37,511 bases of DNA from Bacilli bacterium. Its GTDB lineage: Bacteria > Bacillota_I > Bacilli_A > ML615J-28 > CAG-698. The notes beneath the pieces are model-generated. The model was not told the DNA's origin and did not search any database. It worked only from the letters and a program-made list of their open reading frames with translations. Below, piece by piece: positions 34,568-37,511 of the stretch. The stretch covers positions 1 to 37,511 of the forward strand of contig JAEDHQ010000014.1 in NCBI GenBank assembly GCA_016296945.1, in the 5' to 3' direction. Each line of letters opens with the position of its first letter. Within the stretch, counting starts at the first letter, position 1. The position numbers and the translations under genes were made by a program.

Positions 34568-35128
34568 ATGAAAAAAAATTCATTTAAAACAAAAGATATT
34601 GTATTGTTAGCAATGTTAACAGCAATTCTTTTTGCGCAAGAACAAATATTAACATTTCTACCTCAATTTCAATTTACGATTCTTTTAATGGTTTTATATT
34701 CTAAATGCCTAGGATTTTTAAAAGCTTCAATAATTATTTTTATTCATGTTATCTTAGATAATTTGGTTATGGGATCATTTAATATTATTTATACACCAGC
34801 AATGTTAATAGGATGGATGATGATTCCAATTTTATCAAATACAGTTTTTAAAAAAGTTAATAGTCCTTTAGGATTAGGATTATGCGGTATTCTATATGCT
34901 TTTTTATATTCATGGTCATTTATCCCTGCAACAGTAATAATGACTGACACTGAATTTATCCCATATTTAATTGCGGATATTCCGTTTGAAATAATGTTGG
35001 CTTTGTTCAGTTTTCTAACTATATATTGGTTATATAAGCCACTATCTAAAGTATTAATATCATTAGATGAATCATACGAGTTTAGGAAAAAAGCAACAGA
35101 AGAAAAAAATCAACAGCAAAAAAAATAA
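34568..35128 (+). CDS. ECF transporter S component
   Basis: A 186-residue membrane protein with about five or six hydrophobic helices and a charged C-terminal tail rich in Gln and Lys. The N-terminal KTKDIVLLAMLTAILFAQE and the helix with LGFLKASIIIFIHVILDN are typical of substrate-binding S components of ECF vitamin transporters. The vitamin cannot be told; the general EcfAAT module is not in this window. The gene has no clear ribosome-binding site before the ATG. A terminator follows. Confidence 0.75.
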   Translation: MKKNSFKTKDIVLLAMLTAILFAQEQILTFLPQFQFTILLMVLYSKCLGFLKASIIIFIHVILDNLVMGSFNIIYTPAMLIGWMMIPILSNTVFKKVNSPLGLGLCGILYAFLYSWSFIPATVIMTDTEFIPYLIADIPFEIMLALFSFLTIYWLYKPLSKVLISLDESYEFRKKATEEKNQQQKK

Positions 35129-35165
35129 AAGACGAAACCTTGTTAGTGGTTTTTCGTCTTTTTTA
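35126..35165 (+). terminator. Terminator between the S component gene and dedA-like gene
   Basis: AAAGACGAAACC and GGTTTTTCGTCTTT form a long stem with a bulge, flanked by A and T runs, so it can serve both convergent genes. Confidence 0.85.
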
Positions 35166-35174
35166 TTTCAAAAA

Positions 35175-35786
35175 CTATCTACGTGATATCTTTTCAGTTG
35201 ATTTAGTGATATGTTTTGCCTTGATTTTCTTATAAAGGATAATAAAAATAACTATAAAAATAATAGATAAAATAATATATTTATATGTATCATAGAATGG
35301 TTTTATAATGTCGATATTATCATAAAATAAGTATCCTAGTGTGATAAGAGTAGCATTCCAAATGATTATTCCAATTATAGAGAAGAATGAATATGATAAA
35401 AATTTATGTTTGTTAGCTCCAGCTATAAAAGAGATATATGTACGACAAATCGGGATGATTCTTCCACCACAAATTGCAATATTCGCATATTTAGAATAGA
35501 ATGATTTGGATTCATTTACTTCTTTATCTTTATTTCTTGTTAATCTATTCATAATTTTTGTTTTACCAAAATAACCTAAAAAATAGCAAAAACATGATCC
35601 TATATACCCACAAATACTAGCAATTAAAATCATAAGTAACGGATTGATATTATTTACATATCCAATTGCTCCTGCTAAAGGTAAAACTACTTCACTAGGA
35701 ACTGGGAAACATGCGTATTCAATAGTAATCAAAATGAAAATAAAGTATATACCATACTCATTAATTAGATAAATAACAGATTCCAT
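35175..35786 (-). CDS. DedA-family membrane protein
   Basis: A 203-residue integral membrane protein of the DedA/VTT (SNARE-associated) family. These proteins act as lipid scramblases or transporters, for example for undecaprenyl phosphate. Typical features are the re-entrant segment CFPVPSEVVLPLAGAIG with the conserved Glu, and GRIIPICRTYISFIAG with the conserved Arg residues. About five hydrophobic segments and a basic C-terminal end are present. AGGTG precedes the ATG on the minus strand. It is alone on its strand, convergent with the S component gene. Confidence 0.9.
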   Translation of the reverse strand: MESVIYLINEYGIYFIFILITIEYACFPVPSEVVLPLAGAIGYVNNINPLLMILIASICGYIGSCFCYFLGYFGKTKIMNRLTRNKDKEVNESKSFYSKYANIAICGGRIIPICRTYISFIAGANKHKFLSYSFFSIIGIIIWNATLITLGYLFYDNIDIIKPFYDTYKYIILSIIFIVIFIILYKKIKAKHITKSTEKISRR

Positions 35787-35829
35787 TTAATCACCTATTT
35801 ATATATATTCATGTAATTTGATTTTATGC

Positions 35830-35857
35830 TTGAATAAATTAATAATTTTGTTATAAT
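35830..35857 (+). promoter_or_regulatory. Promoter of the flavin reductase gene
   Basis: TTGAAT and TATAAT are 16 bases apart, with TGT before the -10 (extended -10). Confidence 0.65.
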
Positions 35858-35895
35858 TGATTTGTAATTATATTAATTATGAAAGGAAATATAAA

Positions 35896-36393
35896 ATGAA
35901 TATAAATAAACTATCAAAACTAAATATTTTTGATGAAATGAAAAAAGCGGCATTACTTACAGCTGGTACAATTGATGATTTCAATACAATGACAATTGGT
36001 TGGGCAACTGAAGGAGTAATTTGGGGACAAAATGTAATGATTGTTTATGTTCGTCCAAGTCGACATACTTATAATTATATGGAGAAAAATAACTATTTTA
36101 CAGTTTCATTTTATGATGAAGAATATAAAAAAGCATTAGGTTATTTAGGAACTAAAAGTGGAAGAGATACTGATAAAGTAAAAGATGTGGGTTTTACAAG
36201 AAAAGAAATAGGTGCTGGTGTTACATTTAAAGAAGCAAAGTTGTCTGTATTATGTAAATTATTATATAAACAAGATATGAACGAACTGAATTTTCCGAAG
36301 GAAGTGTTAGATCGTTATTATAAGACTATAGATGGGTATGATGATGTTCATCGTTTATATATTGGACAAATAATAGAAATAGAAGAAAAATAA
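35896..36393 (+). CDS. Flavin reductase-like domain protein
   Basis: A 165-residue cytosolic FMN-binding split-barrel protein. The pattern LLTAGTIDDFNTMTIGWATE, then VYVRPSRHTYNYMEKNNYF and TVSFYD matches flavin reductase-like proteins that bind FMN as dimers. Its electron partner is unknown. AAAGGAAA precedes the ATG at 35896; an upstream in-frame ATG at 35857 overlaps the -10 and is rejected. It is monocistronic and followed by tRNA-Arg. Confidence 0.88.
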   Translation: MNINKLSKLNIFDEMKKAALLTAGTIDDFNTMTIGWATEGVIWGQNVMIVYVRPSRHTYNYMEKNNYFTVSFYDEEYKKALGYLGTKSGRDTDKVKDVGFTRKEIGAGVTFKEAKLSVLCKLLYKQDMNELNFPKEVLDRYYKTIDGYDDVHRLYIGQIIEIEEK

Positions 36394-36403
36394 ATTTAAT
36401 AGT

Positions 36404-36432
36404 TTTACAAATGCACATTTAAGTGGTATAAT
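36404..36432 (+). promoter_or_regulatory. Promoter of tRNA-Arg
   Basis: TTTACA and TATAAT are 17 bases apart, with TGG before the -10. Confidence 0.75.
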
Positions 36433-36443
36433 ACTTGTGTTAT

Positions 36444-36519
36444 GCCCTGGTAGCTCAACGGATAGAGCAACAGCCTCCTAAGCTGTAGGTTGAGGGTTCG
36501 ATTCTCTTCTGGGGCGCCA
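36444..36519 (+). tRNA. tRNA-Arg (CCU)
   Basis: A complete tRNA: acceptor GCCCTGG with CTGGGGC, D arm with TAGCTCAACGGATAGAGCA, anticodon stem ACAGC/GCTGT around loop CTCCTAA (anticodon CCT, reading AGG), T arm GAGGG-TTCGATT-CTCTT, discriminator G and encoded CCA. This tRNA is a common integration target; the genes after it are accessory. Confidence 0.95.
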
Positions 36520-36529
36520 TTAGAATGAT

Positions 36530-36562
36530 ACAATAAGTCTCTTTTTGAGATTTATTTTTTTT
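36530..36562 (+). terminator. Terminator after tRNA-Arg
   Basis: AATAAGTCTC and GAGATTTATT form a 10-bp stem with one G-T pair and a T5 loop, followed by T residues. Confidence 0.8.
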
Positions 36563-36584
36563 AGTTACCTATGATACAAAAATG

Positions 36585-36613
36585 TTGCAAACTTAGATCC
36601 AGCATGTTATAAT
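36585..36613 (+). promoter_or_regulatory. Promoter of the XRE-RhuM pair
   Basis: TTGCAA and TATAAT are 17 bases apart, with TGT before the -10 (extended -10). GAGG follows as ribosome-binding site. Confidence 0.75.
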
Positions 36614-36630
36614 TATATTGAGGTAAAGTT

Positions 36631-36948
36631 ATGAAAAAATTAGAAAAAATAGCAGAAATTTATAATAATAAAGAATTAAAAGAAATGTCAATTGAACAAC
36701 AAGAAAAATGGCTTAGAGCCAAAATTGTAATGCAGTTTGTGTCCTTAAGAGAAAAACTTGGATACACTCAACAAGAGATTGCTGATAAAATGGGAGTAAT
36801 GCGTCAACAAATAACTAGATTTGAAAATATGAGCAATTCACCAACAATTTTCTTTTTAGTAAAATATGCAAATGCATTGGATACTGAGTTAGATGTTATC
36901 TTAAATGGAGTAGAATTAATAGAGGTGACAAATAATGAACAAATATGA
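36631..36948 (+). CDS. XRE-family helix-turn-helix regulator (antitoxin-like)
   Basis: A 105-residue protein. Residues about 36-90 are a Cro/C1-type HTH (FVSLREKLGYTQQEIADKMG, VMRQQITRFENMSNSPTI, FLVKYANALDTELDVIL). The first 35 residues are a charged helix resembling the lead helix of HigA/RelB-type antitoxins. Its size and its 14-base overlap with the next gene suit an autorepressing antitoxin or regulator of the RhuM gene; this is inference. It ends in TGA. Confidence 0.85.
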   Translation: MKKLEKIAEIYNNKELKEMSIEQQEKWLRAKIVMQFVSLREKLGYTQQEIADKMGVMRQQITRFENMSNSPTIFFLVKYANALDTELDVILNGVELIEVTNNEQI

Positions 36949-37511
36949 AATTGTCAAATTTGTTGATGAGGAAGTTAAACTAGACGTCAATATTTCTCCA
37001 TTAGAAAAAACAATATGGATTAACATAGAACAAATGTCCGTATTGTTTGAAAGAGATAGATCAGTAATTAGTAAGCATATTAAAAATATTTTTCTTGAAG
37101 GAGAACTATTGGAAGATTCAGTTTGTGCATTTTTTGCACATACTGCAAACGATGGTAAAGTATATAATGTTAAATATTATAATTTAGATGTAGTAATTTC
37201 TGTTGGTTATAGGGTTAAATCAAAAAGAGGAGTCCTTTTTAGACAATGGGCTAGTAATATAATACAAGACTATTTAATAAAAGGCTATGCTATCAATGAA
37301 GAAAGATCACTTGTTACTAATGAAAATTATGTAAGACTTATAAATAAAGTAGAGTCACTTGATGAAAGAGTAAGTAATATTGAGAATAATTATAAACCTC
37401 AAGAATTTAAACATTCACAACTATTTTTTGATGGACAACTATATGATGCATATACTTTAATACAATCAATTTTTGAATCAGCTAATAATGAAATCATTAT
37501 TATTGATAATT
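36935..37511 (+). CDS. RhuM-family protein, cut by the window edge
   Basis: The 192 codons visible begin MNKYEIVKFVDEEVKLDVNI. The RhuM (virulence_RhuM) domain covers about 1-125: KTIWINIEQMSVLFERDRSV, SKHIKNIF, ANDGKVYNVKYYNLDVVISV, GYRVKSKRGVLFRQWASNI. A coiled linker follows (LDERVSNIE), then FFDGQLYDAYTLIQSIFESA and NNEIIIIDN. This C-terminal start is known from RhuM proteins and ORF6N-type proteins with a phospholipase D-like fold, whose activity is unproven. AGAGGTG precedes the ATG, which overlaps the XRE gene. RhuM genes are common in mobile and defence islands. Confidence 0.85.
   Translation, partial: MNKYEIVKFVDEEVKLDVNISPLEKTIWINIEQMSVLFERDRSVISKHIKNIFLEGELLEDSVCAFFAHTANDGKVYNVKYYNLDVVISVGYRVKSKRGVLFRQWASNIIQDYLIKGYAINEERSLVTNENYVRLINKVESLDERVSNIENNYKPQEFKHSQLFFDGQLYDAYTLIQSIFESANNEIIIIDN

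Noticed and set aside
1..37511. Reassigned TGA codon (Mycoplasma code)
   Set aside because: TGA ends trmFO, the XRE gene and the trigger-factor-like gene at sensible places, and Trp is encoded by TGG throughout.
1..37511. CRISPR arrays or insertion sequences
   Set aside because: No regularly spaced repeats and no transposase motifs were seen.

Overview
The window is low-GC DNA from a bacterium with Gram-positive (Bacilli/Erysipelotrichia/Acholeplasma-like) gene content: tig-clpX-lon, secG-rnr-smpB, trmFO-xerC and rpsB-tsf-pyrH-frr, with strong Shine-Dalgarno sites, diderm-free lipoprotein signals and MgtC, DedA and ECF-type membrane proteins. TGA is a genuine stop: trmFO ends in TGA overlapping the xerC start, and the XRE gene also ends in TGA. 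The Mycoplasma code is therefore excluded. Lipoproteins carrying InlB-like, atypical Ig and OB-fold modules suggest a host-associated anaerobe, but the species cannot be named from this sequence.

Layout. 1-95: the 3' end of a tRNA-Ser and its terminator. 115-7462: an accessory stretch with a frameshifted Sel1-repeat gene, an L-serine dehydratase, a PPC/DUF296 protein, the remains of an AraC-type regulator, a two-gene rhamnose operon (rhaA-rhaD, no kinase) and a GH18 lipoprotein broken by a one-base frameshift near its end. 7524-15932: an M3 oligopeptidase and a protein quality-control block of tig, clpX, a divergent trigger-factor-like gene and lon. 16332-19602: secG, rnr, smpB and a PQ-loop membrane protein. 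19685-21980: a large modular OB-fold lipoprotein. About 22.0-22.45 kb: non-coding sequence with a likely decayed gene. 22490-28806: trmFO-xerC-dut, then rpsB (structured leader) -tsf, pyrH-frr. 28816-32158: two adjacent, separately promoted proteins with RNA-polymerase-like motifs (sigma region 4 and alpha-CTD-like), the least explained part of the window. 32147-36393: HAD phosphatase, SDR, MgtC-like, ECF S component, DedA and flavin reductase. 36404-37511: tRNA-Arg(CCU) followed by an XRE regulator and a RhuM-family gene running off the edge, which looks like the start of an accessory island.

Functional themes. Most of the window is housekeeping: protein folding and proteolysis, trans-translation and RNA decay, ribosome assembly and recycling, nucleotide metabolism and tRNA modification. 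Accessory genes concern sugar use, surface lipoproteins and a possible defence or toxin module. Most promoters recognised here use an extended -10 element (TGN-TATAAT). Several breaks (Sel1, GH18, AraC) fall in homopolymers, so some may be sequencing errors; the AraC remnant also has in-frame stops and is truly decayed.
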